A model generated the notes under the pieces. The model worked only from the letters and a program-made list of their open reading frames with translations. It searched no databases and was not told where the DNA came from. Made by a program: the position numbers and the translations under genes. Below are positions 46,697 through 58,773 of a stretch of DNA of 64,000 bases, one piece after another. Source of the DNA: Taeniopygia guttata (lineage: Eukaryota > Chordata > Aves > Passeriformes > Estrildidae); NCBI RefSeq assembly GCF_048771995.1, contig NC_133030.1, positions 60,730,001-60,794,000 of the forward strand, written 5' to 3'. How positions within the stretch are numbered: the stretch's first letter is position 1; the number at the start of each line of letters is the position of its first letter.

Positions 46697-46881
46697 GGCC
46701 CTGGAAAAGGTTCCCCAGGAAAGCTGTGGCTGTCCCAGCCCTGGAAGCGTTCCAGGCCAGGTTGGATGGGGTTTGGAGCAACCTGAGATAGCAGAAGTGT
46801 CCCTGCCCATGGCATGGAGCTGGAACTGGATGATCTTGAAGGTTCCTTCCAACCAAAAGCATTCTGGAATTCTGTGACTTG
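46697..46881 (+). mobile_element. CR1 LINE 3' end
   Basis: CCAGGCCAGGTTGGATGGGG through TCCTTCCAACCAAAAGC, ending TTCTGGAATTCTGTGAC. Confidence 0.9.
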
Positions 46882-47261
46882 ACCCTGTTATAGGGCTGGG
46901 AAGGACAAGCAGTCAGCTTGAGGACATGGACAAAGAGCAAGGAGTGGGATCAGTGGTGGGATTCCAAAACTGTGTCAGGTTGTTCCGCGTGTTGGGATAT
47001 GCAGGGCTCAAGAGGGGTTTGTGTCCATCTCCTCCTGGGTAAACCATGAATGTTTCTCTTTGAACCATTTGTTTTCCTGGTACAACTCCCCAGGGCCACC
47101 ATGGGGCCTCCCAGGGTTGCTGCTCCCATGGGACAATCCAGGCTCTTTCTCCTGCAGAGCATCTTCGTGCTTGGGTTTCCCACCAGGCTGCAGCTGAGCA
47201 GGGGCAGGATCTCCATGCATCTCCCCATCTCCAGCATCTCTGCCTCTGGATGGGCAGGATC

Positions 47262-47420
47262 AGAGAATCACAGAATATCCCGGATTGGGAGGGACCCACA
47301 AGGATCATCAAACCCAACTCCTGGCCCTGCACAGCCCAAAGAATCTCTGTGCCTGAGAGCATTGTCCAAATCCCCCTTGAACTCTGGCTCACTTGGTGCC
47401 TGGAGCACTTCCCTGGAGAG
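47262..47420 (-). mobile_element. CR1 LINE 3' fragment (different subfamily)
   Basis: GAGAATCACAGAATATCCCG, then ATCATCAAACCCAACTCCTG and GAGAGCATTGTCCAAATCCC. Confidence 0.8.
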
Positions 47421-48644
47421 CCTGGATGTCTCATCCTACCCAAAAATCGATGTGCCTTTGGAAAATCCCAGCCCTTCCTGGGAAAGCTTCCCCCACCAAC
47501 TGTGCTGGATATGTCAGGGTGGGTGTTATGGCTCTCACTGTCAGAGGCATCCCTGAGACAACCCCTCTGAGTTCAAAGCATTTCACAAAAGCTGGTTTGG
47601 CTCCCAAAATAGCTCCCACACGCGCCGCCGCCGATGACAAAGCTCATTACCTGGGTCACGTTCTGGGGCCTAGCTGGCAAATTCCTTTGTGAGAGAAAAT
47701 CCTGCCTGCTATGGAATGCCCTAAACCAGCCCTAAACCTGCTTTTCCTGGGCTGGGAAAAGGTGGAAGCACAGACAGACCTGGCTGAGCAGCAGGGAGGT
47801 GAGCAGGACCCTTGTGAGCATGAGAACAGAACCAGGATGCATCTTGTGGTGCCCTCTCTCTTTTTCTTTTGTTTTCTTTTGCTTTGCTAGTAGATTTGTT
47901 GGGTCAGTATTTTTATCTTTGCTTCCCTCTTTATTTATTTATTTGTTTATTTGTTCTCTTCTTTCTTTATTTTTTTTTAACAGGGAGAAGACAGGAAAAT
48001 AAATAAATAACGCTAACAGTGTGGAGGACAGAGATTTGCTTTTCATGTGCTCCCTGTTTTGGAGACACAGGGATTTTCCAAGCATTGCTTTGATTGATTC
48101 AGCCTCTTGAGGATGAGAGGTAGAAAAAAGATCATCATTTCAGCCACTGGAAAAACATGATGGGAGTGTTCTGCATGAGCTTCATCCCAGCTCTGATCCT
48201 GACCTACCTCTATTTATTTTCTCCCCCTGAGGAGCAGCAGGATAACCCAGTGTTATCAGGGTCTCAGATCCTGATCCTGGTTCTGTTGGGACCACTGGAT
48301 AAATAAATGCCTGTTCACAGGACAATGTTCCTCCAGCCTGGAGAGCTTCATGGCTTGCCCTGACACCAACTTTCTAAAGGTCTGAGGCTGCTGCTATGGA
48401 AATACTGGTCTGTGACAAAAACAAAGAGCTTTCCTCGGGAGCAGGGGACAAAAGGAGCAGCAACCTCTAGGTAGAAAATACATGGAGACATAAATATGAT
48501 CTCTTTGCCAGCCTCTGATTGAAATATCTGCTTGCAGGGTGTCCTCCATGGAAAAACTGTTATTTTCCAGCCACCTGGCAACAGCAGCTGTGACCTACAA
48601 GCTGCTTCTGGATCCAAGAGTCGTGTTTGGGAGGAAGGATCAGG
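47421..48644. other. No gene seen
   Basis: T-rich patch with TTTATTTATTTATTTG near 47930. Nothing else recognised. Confidence 0.6.
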
Positions 48645-48778
48645 TTTGTTCAAAGCCAGGTTGGACAGGGCTTGGAGCAGCCTGGCCCATGGAAGTGTCC
48701 ATGCCCATGGCAGGGGCTGGAGCTGGATGAGCTTGAAGGTCCCTTCCAACCCAAACCATCCTGTGACTCTGTGGTTAT
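48645..48778 (+). mobile_element. CR1 LINE 3' end (shares downstream tail with 45990)
   Basis: GTTCAAAGCCAGGTTGGACA through CCAACCCAAACCATCCTGTG, then CTCTGTGGTTATC. It is followed by the same non-CR1 tail as the copy at 45990-46130. Confidence 0.9.
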
Positions 48779-49229
48779 CTTCAATGATGACACAAACTGT
48801 TACAGCCTGGAGAAGTGAAGCCATCCAGTTGCCAAACCAGTTTAGGGCCCTGTGAAGCAAAACCCCAAAGCAAGAACTTGAAAATGAAGCACAAGTTTTA
48901 AGTATTTTGCCAAGTGGGGCTGGAATATCCCCCTTCACCTACAGGCTTTGAGGAACCTCATTTTCTCACCCAGCTATAGTGGAAGGCAGTGTGGAACACA
49001 GCCTGGACCACTTTTGGTGTCAATATGCTGAAGTATCTCTGGAGATGAATTTAACCCTTTGTGTTTTGCCAGAGCGATGAGAATGTCCCATGAGAACCCA
49101 CAAATGTCGTTGTGAATCCTGGGAATTGGACACCAAGGTCCCTGCAGGGTCAGCAGTGCCTTTGTTTGCCATTGCTGATGTTAACATTTGGTCCTGTGGG
49201 ACATCTTGGGCTCCTGTTCTTTCTGGTTA

Positions 49230-49690
49230 ATCACAGCCTTTGTGCAGTCTCCCCTTTGCTGGGGGGGAAAGGCTAATGCAGCCCTCACTGTGCTACAGCT
49301 GCTGGCTGGGAATTGTCAATAGGTCATAAATAAATCTACCACTGCACAGGAAAGACAATGAGATTATACATCCTCCTACTACTGCCAATTACAGTAAGAG
49401 CAACAATTATAAGGTAGCACTCCTACAGCTACCCCGGGGAGAAAATGAGAGGAAAGTGTTCCATTAGCCTAATGAAGAGAGAGTGGTGGAGCTACAGTCA
49501 AATTTTCTCACTATTAGCCCTGACTGTGTGCCACTAACACACGAGGGAAGCAGGAGTCATAGGGTAACAATTAAAGTTGCTGGCAATTAACCCCTGCCAC
49601 GTGCATGCCTCTAATCTGATGAGAAAATTAAAAAGAGGCACGGTTACATTTTCTCACCGTTAGTCCCCAGAATGCACAAAGTGGCATTTG
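49230..49690. other. Candidate conserved non-coding element
   Basis: Repeat-free, with many TAAT cores (CATTAGCCTAATG, GGCAATTAACC, CTCTAATCTGATG) and two similar words, TTTTCTCACTATTAG and TTTTCTCACCGTTAG. No coding frame. This is the strongest-looking enhancer-like stretch here, but that is inference from motif density alone. Confidence 0.35.
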
Positions 49691-51639
49691 CAGGTGACAA
49701 TGAAGGTTTGTCCCCACTGAGGCCTAGGAAGTGCCACGAGTAACCTGAATTTGGTGTTAAAATGCTCTTGGGAGTGCTGGGGTGAGGAGAAGCCGTGTGA
49801 GGATGGCTTAAACCCCCTCTATTTAACACAGAGGAAAGAGTTACTGCTGCATTTCCTCATTAGCCCGAGGAAAGGATGGAGTCACCGTGAGGAGTTCTCT
49901 GCTGTCCAGCCCCTGCCATAGCCCCAGAGCAGAAAAAATGAAGAAAGATTGACTTTGGGAGTAGAAATAAGAAATATCTTGCTTGATTGATATTGGCAAA
50001 AGGACAAACTGATCCCTGGCTGACAACAGCCACTGGCCATGCCAAGAGCTGCTTCATTTCTCCTGGCGTGGTTTGGTCAGTGCAGCCCAGTATTTACCAA
50101 GGTTTCCTGACATATTGCTGTTTCCAGGACTTTTTAAGGGAAGAGAAAGACTGATATCTTGAAAATCTGCCCAGAGCAAGCATTAGGCATTCTGATGTTT
50201 AATGGTGGCTCCTGAGGTGGATTGCAAAGCCACAGATCAATTTTCAGATCAAAAGTTCTGGACTAAAATTCCAAACCTACACTAGCATGGACTCAGGCCT
50301 GCTCTTCAAATTCCTCATTTCTGCTGTTGCCTCTGTGTCAAGTTAATATCAGCTTGAGGATCACTGTCAGGAGCCAGATTGGGATCTGGCTGGGGGATTT
50401 GGCCTGGGATGGGAATTGGCTTTATTTCCACACCCCATAAAATGTGAGAAGGGAAAAATCTGTTTTCAGACCTCACACAGACTCGTGGTGTTGGAGTATC
50501 TCAACACTGCTCAGGCTGTGACAGAATTATCCTCAAAAAGCTCCTCTGTAGGGGATGTCAGGACCTCCTTGGGATCACTTACAGATCCTTCTCTCAGGGG
50601 AACAACATCCATGCCTTTACCAAGGGGCTCCTGGCCAGGCAGCTTTGGTCTGGAAGCCACATCCTGGAGCAGGAGCAGGAGCAGGAATTAACCCATGGTG
50701 TTGTTACAGGGTTATGGGGTCTTCTGTCTGCAGCTGCCCCTGTCCCATCTGTGCAGGACAACGTGCCCCACATCCCAGAAGGGTTTGTGGCATGATCCCA
50801 GCACAGATTTTTAAGCTGGGAGTGTTATCCCAGCTGGATTATCCCATCTCTGCCATGGGAGGGGTTGTAAAGGCAGGAGAAGGAGCCCCTTGTGCTTGAG
50901 CTGGGCATGGTTCCCAAGCAGTCCTGGATCCCTGGAGTGCCCCTGTGGGACCATGAGCACAGGCTGGGGTCCCCTCAGTGCCATCCAGGCACTGGGATGT
51001 GCAGCTCCAGCCTCTCCCTCTCCAGGGCTGAGGTACCCACCCTGAGATGCTCCTGCCTTGCCATTCTGGGGAGCAGCCATGGACTAAACTCTGCTAATTC
51101 CCTTGTACAGCTTTGGATCATCCTCCCTCAAGCTGCACTGCACCACACTTTTCCTAACTTGCTGCTCAGCAAAAGGGCAAAAAGCAGTTTTTGCCATGCC
51201 TACAAACACAAAAAGGCTCTCCACCCCTCTCCTTGCCTTTCTTTCCCACTGTGAGCTCTGTGATTTCTGAGGTGTCCATCACTGCCACAGATTTTCTTTA
51301 TTTTTGGTAACTCGTTTCTGAGCCTCAAAGAGAACTTGGCATCCATTTATTTGTGTGACATTGGGAATGAGAGGCAGGGTGGGAGTCTCAAAGCCAGCAG
51401 AGAGGTTTGGAAGCACAAAGGGATGATGGCTAAATCCTAATTACCTGCTCAGAGAGGGTTTCCCTGCACAGCCCCCAGATGATTCGTTGCCAGAGTGATG
51501 CTGGGGCAGGAGGGAGCTGGAGGAGGAAGATGATGGCTCTGAGACCATGTTGAACTCTCCAGAGAATCCTTTCCATGAGTTAGAGGTGGAGGGGCTAAAA
51601 ACTTCACTGCTCTGAGTGATTTGTGTAGTAATTTCCAAG

Positions 51640-51930
51640 CTGACACGCACTACATGGCAAATCTGAATTCCACTTTTAGCCCTGTTAAGAGATAAGGAAC
51701 AGTGATTATTATAATTACGATGTGGTTACTTTATTGGTTAAATTAACATTTCGTTGTTGGGGTTGCTGTGCAATATACAATATTATTTTACCTACTGTGC
51801 CTTCAAAGTCATCTTGTCACAGCAACAGCATGGCAGCATGGAAAAAGCCTTTTAACAAGTAGGTAAATACATGCCTTTGGGGGAGGCAGAGCGATAATTA
51901 TGTCAGCTTCAATACATTTGACAGTGGAAA
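51640..51930. other. Candidate conserved non-coding element
   Basis: Repeat-free AT-moderate sequence with GATTATTATAATTACG, GGTTAAATTAACA and GCGATAATTATG. It has palindromic homeodomain-type sites and no coding frame. Confidence 0.3.
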
Positions 51931-52177
51931 AAAAAAAGCTAAAAATAAGTTGAGTCAAAAATGAGAGAAAATATTGAATGCTTGAAATAAGGCCACTGGA
52001 ATTTAAAAGGTGGAAAGTATTTGATACAGTGGCCTTGCTCTTTGGATCAGGTGTCAGTAGTCCAACTACTCACAGTGCTGGGTTGCTTTAGGTTTACAAT
52101 GGTGTGTAAAGGAATCCTACAGACCTTCTCTGGGGATAAAGGGAGATTTATTGCTAATCCCACCTAGAACAGGTATA

Positions 52178-52432
52178 GAATCACAGAATGGTTTGGGCAG
52201 GGACACCTTCCACGACCCCAGGTGGCTCCAAACCCCATCCAACCTGGCCTTGGGCACTGCCAGGGATGGGGCAGCCACAGCTGCTGTGGGCACCCTGTGC
52301 CAGGGCTCACCACCCTCACAGGGAAGAATTTGTTCTGTATATATGACTATATGACTTAAATTTCCCCTCTTTCAGTCTTAACCCATTTCTCCTTTTCCTA
52401 TCACTGCAGTTCCTGGCTGGAGTCCCTCTCCA
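52178..52432 (-). mobile_element. CR1 LINE 3' fragment with internal deletion
   Basis: Starts AGAATCACAGAATGGTTTGG, then jumps directly to GCAGGGACACCTTCCACGA, so about 30 bp of the usual 3' end are missing. Confidence 0.88.
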
Positions 52433-53009
52433 GTGAGCTCATTTTGTTCCATACATGGTCATGAATAAAAGAAAACCAGGGGACACCTTTCCTCTCTATC
52501 CTTTTTGAGTGGATGATGATGCTCCAACTTTTCCTGCAGAATCCAATGTAGCTGGGCAGGGACAGGAGTAGATTTTTGCTTGAGCAAATTGTTTAATGTG
52601 GGGCTTTTGTGGAATTTGATGGCAGCGCTGTGCCAGACACAAAACAAAGGTGGGGGAGAGGTAACGTGGGAGGAAAATGGCACAAAGGATGTTTTATTGA
52701 AATTTTGGGCTTTCAGGAGGAAAACAAAGCAAAATTTCCTTGTAGGCATGTGAGTCTTGCAGAAGAAGCTTTGCTGACCAGAGTGGCCTCATTGCAACTC
52801 AGGCTGGTGCAGCTTTGGAGATCAAATGGACCTTGGTCATTGTCCAAGGGCTGGCTGAGTGTGGCAGCAACCCCCCAGCACGAGCTGGAGTTGTTATGGC
52901 TCATTTTTTGCTTCCTGGGAAGAGCCAGAGTGAATATCCAGTGTTTGCTGCACTGCCTTGGGATTTACCCTCCTGCTGTTTCTGGAGTGTGGGGCAGGAG
53001 AGATTTTGT

Positions 53010-53345
53010 GGTGTCACTATGGGACACGTGAAAGCACAATGCGAGCCACTGCTATTTGTGAGGTAAAGAAGAAGGTTTATTCTCTGACCCCAACTTTTAT
53101 ACTTTTCCAAAGGTGACAGTGGATTGGAGAGTGAATGTGCCACCTCTCCAAAGACATTGGACAAACCACTAGTACATCAAGTTTCTCCACCCCCATGAAG
53201 GAATGCAAAACAATATGTTGTTTATAGAAATTGTGTGGAAAAGTTTTCTAACAGAATGTAAACTCAGAAGGCTTTAGAAAATCTTAAGAATCAGGGCGAC
53301 ATTGTGGCCAATGGAATGCTCCAGTTTGGGATCTACAGGCAAAAG
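53010..53345 (-). mobile_element. LTR-like fragment on the minus strand
   Basis: On the minus strand AGTATAAAAGTTGG (around 53103-53090) is followed 15 bases later by AGAATAAACC, the TATA and poly(A) order of an ERV LTR. The surrounding sequence reads like a dispersed repeat. Ends are not resolved. Confidence 0.45.
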
Positions 53346-54539
53346 TTAATCCCCCAAAAGTTCTTGCCTTTCTAGAGAGAGGTGAACAAGAGCAGCCAGC
53401 ACACAAATCCTACCCCTGGGACCAACACCCTCCTTGCTGATGGTTTCTCTGGTCTTTCCTCCCACGCCAAGGGAAAGAGAAGGAAACACAGAAAAATAAG
53501 GAAATTCTTTCTGTGAACAAGCTCTCCCTCAGCTCTTGTCTGTGGGCCAGCAGGCACGAGCAGCAGGAGAGAGTAAAAGGGATTCGGGGCATAGCTTCCC
53601 CAAATAATTGACAAGGACACAGCTGGACTTGAGGTCATTACTGCAGAAAGCACCAAGAGCAGCCCTGCTCTCCGCTCTGTGCCAAGGAGGAGGGTGCCAA
53701 AGGGGGTTGTCCCCTTGCAGCAACTCTCCCAAGGTTTTTGGGGCAGAGCCCTGGAGATGGTGCACCCCACTGGGACATCCCCAGACACAGGAGCCTCCAT
53801 GGGACCAGCACTGCCATAAGAGGAACGGATCACTGTGATTGTTCTTCCAATTCAAACCATTCATTGGGTCCTAGCTGGGCATTTTCCCTTTTCTTTTCCA
53901 CAGCATTTTCTCCTAGAGGTACATTGGTGCTTTATTATCTATAAAATAAGGTCTGGGCATAATTCAGAAGAAGGATGTCTCATGATGTGCTTATGATTTC
54001 CTACTTGTGTCCACTCCCCTAGCAGAGATTCCTTTCCCTTTCCCTCTCCACAGCTCATTGAAAGCTCAGTGAAGTTGCAGCTGTGAACTTGGAATTATTT
54101 TTTTTTACAAACTAATGAGTTTCCCACGAATATGGGGCTATACAAACACACACAATTAAACAATGCCCACACACAAGTTTGCATCTGTACAAAGCATTGA
54201 TTGGACACTTTGAATGAATTATTTGCTGTGTGCCCTGGTCTCCGTGAAGGAAAGCAGCAGGACTTTTGCATGAAGCACATGGCAAGTCAGACATATACAT
54301 AAAGTGACATTATTTTTGAAGAGAACTTAATTTAGAATCAGAAAAAAATCCCCCCATAATGTGCTTTTTTTCCTTAAAAGGAGTCTCTGGGGACAAAAGC
54401 TTTCTCCTGAGTGTAATCTTCAAAATCTGACTATCCTTTCCTTAGGCTGGGAGCAGGAAATATGATTTTATTGTTTCTTTTCCCCCCACAATAAAATGCT
54501 TGTTCCCACTACTCTCCTCTCCAAACGGTGCAGCCCATC

Positions 54540-55110
54540 CCGAGCGGCCAAAGATGAGACTGATCTACCTCCAGCACTCCAAGAAATAAAATGTAAATGT
54601 TTATCTTAAGAATGCCTCCATTGTCAACCCCATCCCAGGATTTTTCAACCTTTGACTCCCAGCAGTGACCGACTGAGTAGCAACAGCCGAGTGCTGAAAG
54701 AATTTTTCAACAGCAATTTGCTCGTTCCAATTTGCTTTTCAGGGCTGCTGCTCAGGATTGCTGGCCGGGGCTGTAAAAGGATCTCATCCTATTAATTTGG
54801 CCCAGCTTCCCCTCTTGTTCTCGTCATATTCAGTTTCTCTGGGAGTTCCAGTGAGTAAGTTAATTGAATTGGAAGTGCCACCAGGCGCTGGCCGGCGGAG
54901 CTACGGTTTCATGTCGGAAAAGCGGCCGCAGAAACAGATACGGGCACCTGTGGAGGAGGTGAAGAAATGTCTGGAGATGATTTATTCCCGTGGCAATAGC
55001 CCCCAGTTCTCTCAGACTGGCCAGACAATACAGCTCCCTTCATCTGGCACCCTTCATCCTCCAGCCAGATCCCTGAGCGGGCACGGAGGAGGCTGAGGAG
55101 ATGGGTGGAT
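54540..55110. other. Candidate conserved non-coding element
   Basis: Repeat-free sequence including an open frame (54758-55096) whose composition differs from its neighbours, but with no known domain and no clear splice sites. It is equally compatible with a conserved regulatory element or with chance. Confidence 0.25.
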
Positions 55111-55861
55111 GTGTTGGAGCAGGGATTGGGAGAGCAGTTTTGTAGGAATGGGCTGATGTTTGCTTCATTCTGCTTGCTCTCTCTGTGGCTCCAAGCCAAA
55201 TGTGTCTGTTTTAGCCATGCAAAGTGTTATTTCTCCTAATTGTCCAGTCTGCAATCCCAGCTCGCCCTCTGGTATCAATAAATACAACCTGCCTGACAAT
55301 GATTCTACTGGCACTCAGCAAAACTCAGGGGTAAGTGTGGCCACACTTTTTCTGCCAGCAAGTAGAAAATCAGAAGCAAAAATCAGTTGATGATGGCTGT
55401 TGCATTTTTAGTGGGGTTTAGGGGTGAAAGGTGCACAATATTGCACTCCTGAGTCTTGAAAGTGGGAAAATTCTTCTGAAAACAGGAAGAAACCTTGGAA
55501 AAATCCTGCCAGTGGCAAAGTGATTCTGCAGAAATTCGTGAATATCATCCTGAGTGTATCTCTAAGCTTTGTTGAGGTTGTTGTAGCCACCAGAGTGAGG
55601 CACCTCTGCTCACCTGGGCCATCCCAGGGAGCTGCTGTGCCATGAGGCTGAGAAGGATGCAAGGCCAAGCTGTGATAGCAAAATAATTCCCAACTTCTCC
55701 CATCCCCAAAACGAAGCCAGACTCTGTGGAAATGTCTGCCTGGATGGGAAATACATGTCAGAATAAAAAAACAAGGGTGAGGATGAGGGTGGCTGAGTTG
55801 AAGGAGCAGAGGGAAGGTGTTTGCAGTGCTCACACCATGGAAGGCCGCAGCAAACCAGTCA

Positions 55862-56100
55862 CAAAATCATAGGAAGGGACATTAAATCTCATCCAGTTCC
55901 AACCCCTGCCATGGCAGGGATACCTCCACTATCCCAGGCTGCTCCAAGCTCTGTCCAGCCTGGCCTGGAGCACTTCCAGGGATGGGGCAGCCACAGCTGC
56001 TCTGGGAAATCTGTGCCTTGCAGGGAAAAATTCCTTCCCAATATCCCATCTAACCTTCCCTCTGTCCGTTTGAATCAACCCCCTCTTATCCTGTCACTCT
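55862..56100 (-). mobile_element. CR1 LINE 3' fragment
   Basis: AAAATCATAGGAAGGGACAT through CCCAATATCCCATCTAACC and CTTATCCTGTCACTC. Confidence 0.9.
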
Positions 56101-56183
56101 GAAAAATGTAAAATGACATTTGTAAAATAGCCTTCCCTCAAAATAAAGTGACCAAGCCACCTTCAGACAGCCCAGACCGCACA

Positions 56184-56211
56184 GAAATAAATGAAATAAA
56201 TGAAATAAATG
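56184..56211. repeat. Short tandem repeat, GAAATAAAT x3
   Basis: Three copies of a 9-bp unit directly before unrelated GC-richer sequence. Confidence 0.8.
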
Positions 56212-56347
56212 TCAGACCCGGCTCCATCCCTTCCTGCCTGGTTTGGGGCTGCGGCGCTGGTTTGTGCCGCCACAGGGGGGCAGGAACGGCCTTTGGAGAA
56301 CATCAGCCTTTCCCAGGAAATCTGCGGCAGCGAGGAAAGTTCTGCCA

Positions 56348-56483
<136 letters not shown>

Positions 56484-57809
56484 TAATAATATATAATACA
56501 ATATAAAATAATAATAATAATAAATTAATATAGTAGGAATCGTAATAATATATTACTATCAATATTAATATAGTGGGAATCGTAATAATATATTATTACT
56601 ATTACTATTATTATTACTATTATTGTTTATTATTATTACTATTACGACTATTACTATTAGTATTATTTTATTTATTATGTTTATTAATATACTTCTTGAT
56701 CTATCCCTGCCCTTTATTGAAATTGGGAGGTTGACCTACTGCACACTGCATTTAAAGCACAGCTCTGTGAGGTGGTTTAGGGTGTTTCTCCTCTAGAAAT
56801 ACTGCTGAGGGCTGAGAAATAGAAATTATTTACATTTCAGAGGTGTTGGAGATGCCTTCTGGTTTTGAACAAACCCCTGTTTATTAAGCAATTAACTATC
56901 AGATTACTATAAATAATTAGCACATAGTTTTTAATGTAATCAGCATAGAATATCACCCTATATTGTTTATTTGATGAAAATTTTTTTATTGCAGTGTTTG
57001 GGGAAAACAGCCAACAAAACTGATGAATTCCATTCAATTTTACCATATTTCCCATATTATTTATGCACTTATATGTGTATTTAATGTACAGACATGAGCC
57101 CAGACTCACACGAATATCACAAAGCACAACACTCACAACACTCCTTCCCCACTTTTCTTTTTGCTCAAAACAGGAGTGAACATTTTCTGAATCTCGTGCT
57201 GATATAACCCAATTTTCTAAATAATTTAATGTACATCAAATTTACTAAAATTATTTTCTAAATAATTTGATTTAGCTAAACCAAGTCATCAATTATCTGT
57301 CACTGATGAGGCACTAGAGAGACCAGCATGGGGTTTGTGTCTCTTTGCTTTGACTGCTTGCAGTCTCTCTGCATTTATTACTCAGACAACAATTTGGGCT
57401 TATTTTCACATATAAATTTCTCTCCCTCACTGGCTCATTGTACAGTTCACATAATCAATAAAGCAAACACAGAAAATATTTTAAAACCCTCCCATCTTTT
57501 TTTTTTTTTTCCTGACTCGTAAGTGGGTAAACTTCCCTTGGAAAGCACATGTAACATTATATTTGTTAGAAAGACCCCAAAGCCTTATGGACTATCACGT
57601 TACTCCAGAGTCTGGCATTTCTTAAAAGGGATTTTTTTCTTAAAGCCACTACACTGTAATGGCTCTTGAGAAGCTGTTACTGTCTCAAGTGCAAATCCTT
57701 CTTAGTTTGTGTATTATTGACCTGATCAAGTGTGATGGGGGCCTTCGATGAGCCTCCGGGGGGGATTTTTCAGGCTGTGGAATCCCACCAGGAAATTCTC
57801 ATTGGGAGT

Positions 57810-57903
57810 TAAAATTTCCCTGCCCGTGGCTGGCAGGGGAGTGGAACTGGGTGATCTTTAAGGTCTATTCCAACCCAAACCACGCCAGGATTCTGTGATT
57901 CTA
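57810..57903 (+). mobile_element. CR1 LINE 3' end
   Basis: GTGATCTTTAAGGTCTATTC and CCAACCCAAACCACG, ending ATTCTGTGATTCTATAA, the octamer terminus. Confidence 0.9.
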
Positions 57904-58773
57904 TAAAATGGGAATAAATAAGGAGGGGATGCAGCTGGAATGGGGAGAGACCCCAGGGCAGGTTCCAGCACCTTTGTGTGGAAGAGCTCACCCTGCCGAG
58001 CAGATATTTAATAATTCTAATTATTTCACATAAAGGAGTAAAAAAATGACAACACAGATGAAGGGTGGTTTACAGTTTGCCCATGGAGCGGAGAAATCCC
58101 CAAATACAGCCCCAATTTTGCAAGGACTTACAAACAAAGCAGAGTTATGCTTTAGGAGGTTGATTTTAACAGATTCTACAGACAAGGGATTTGTTTAAGC
58201 AGTTGCCTGGTATCTCAGGATGGGTAAAGCCCAAAAAAGTGGAATAAGCTAATTTCCCTCCCCTCTCTCAGCCATATTTACATACAAACAACCCCCTTAA
58301 AATCAGCCAGTTCTGAGTGGAAATCCCAGCAGCCACTTTCACCACGGGGAGAATCCCACAAATGATTTTGTTCTGCCTTTCCCCTCGGATAGGGAAATGC
58401 AGCTTTGTGCCCAATCCTGTAATCAGCTTCTCACGGGCTGACCCAGCTAAGCCCAGATCAGGACCGTGCTCTCTCCCGTGGTCGCTGCAGCATTTTTGGA
58501 GTTGATGCTGCTACAAAATGATGTCATAATTCAGCAAAAAGGGAAAACACATCAGTGAATGGATAAGCAGAGTGAAAAAAATGCTTTATTTCAGATGTCA
58601 GGCAGCCACAGAGCAGGTGTCTGAATTTTTTTTATTTTAGGGGATGATTCTGTCATCTGTAGTGATGTATTTTCCTTCATGGATAGGTTTCGGCACAAAA
58701 ATTTTACACCATGCCTGCTGGAGGTATAAATATATAAATATTAGGAGGTAGAAATATATATCCAGCCATATAA

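Noticed and set aside
46913..47443. 176-codon minus-strand frame
   Set aside because: Part is antisense to a CR1 fragment, and the rest has no recognisable domain.
48348..48938. 196-codon minus-strand frame
   Set aside because: Its middle is antisense CR1 3' sequence.
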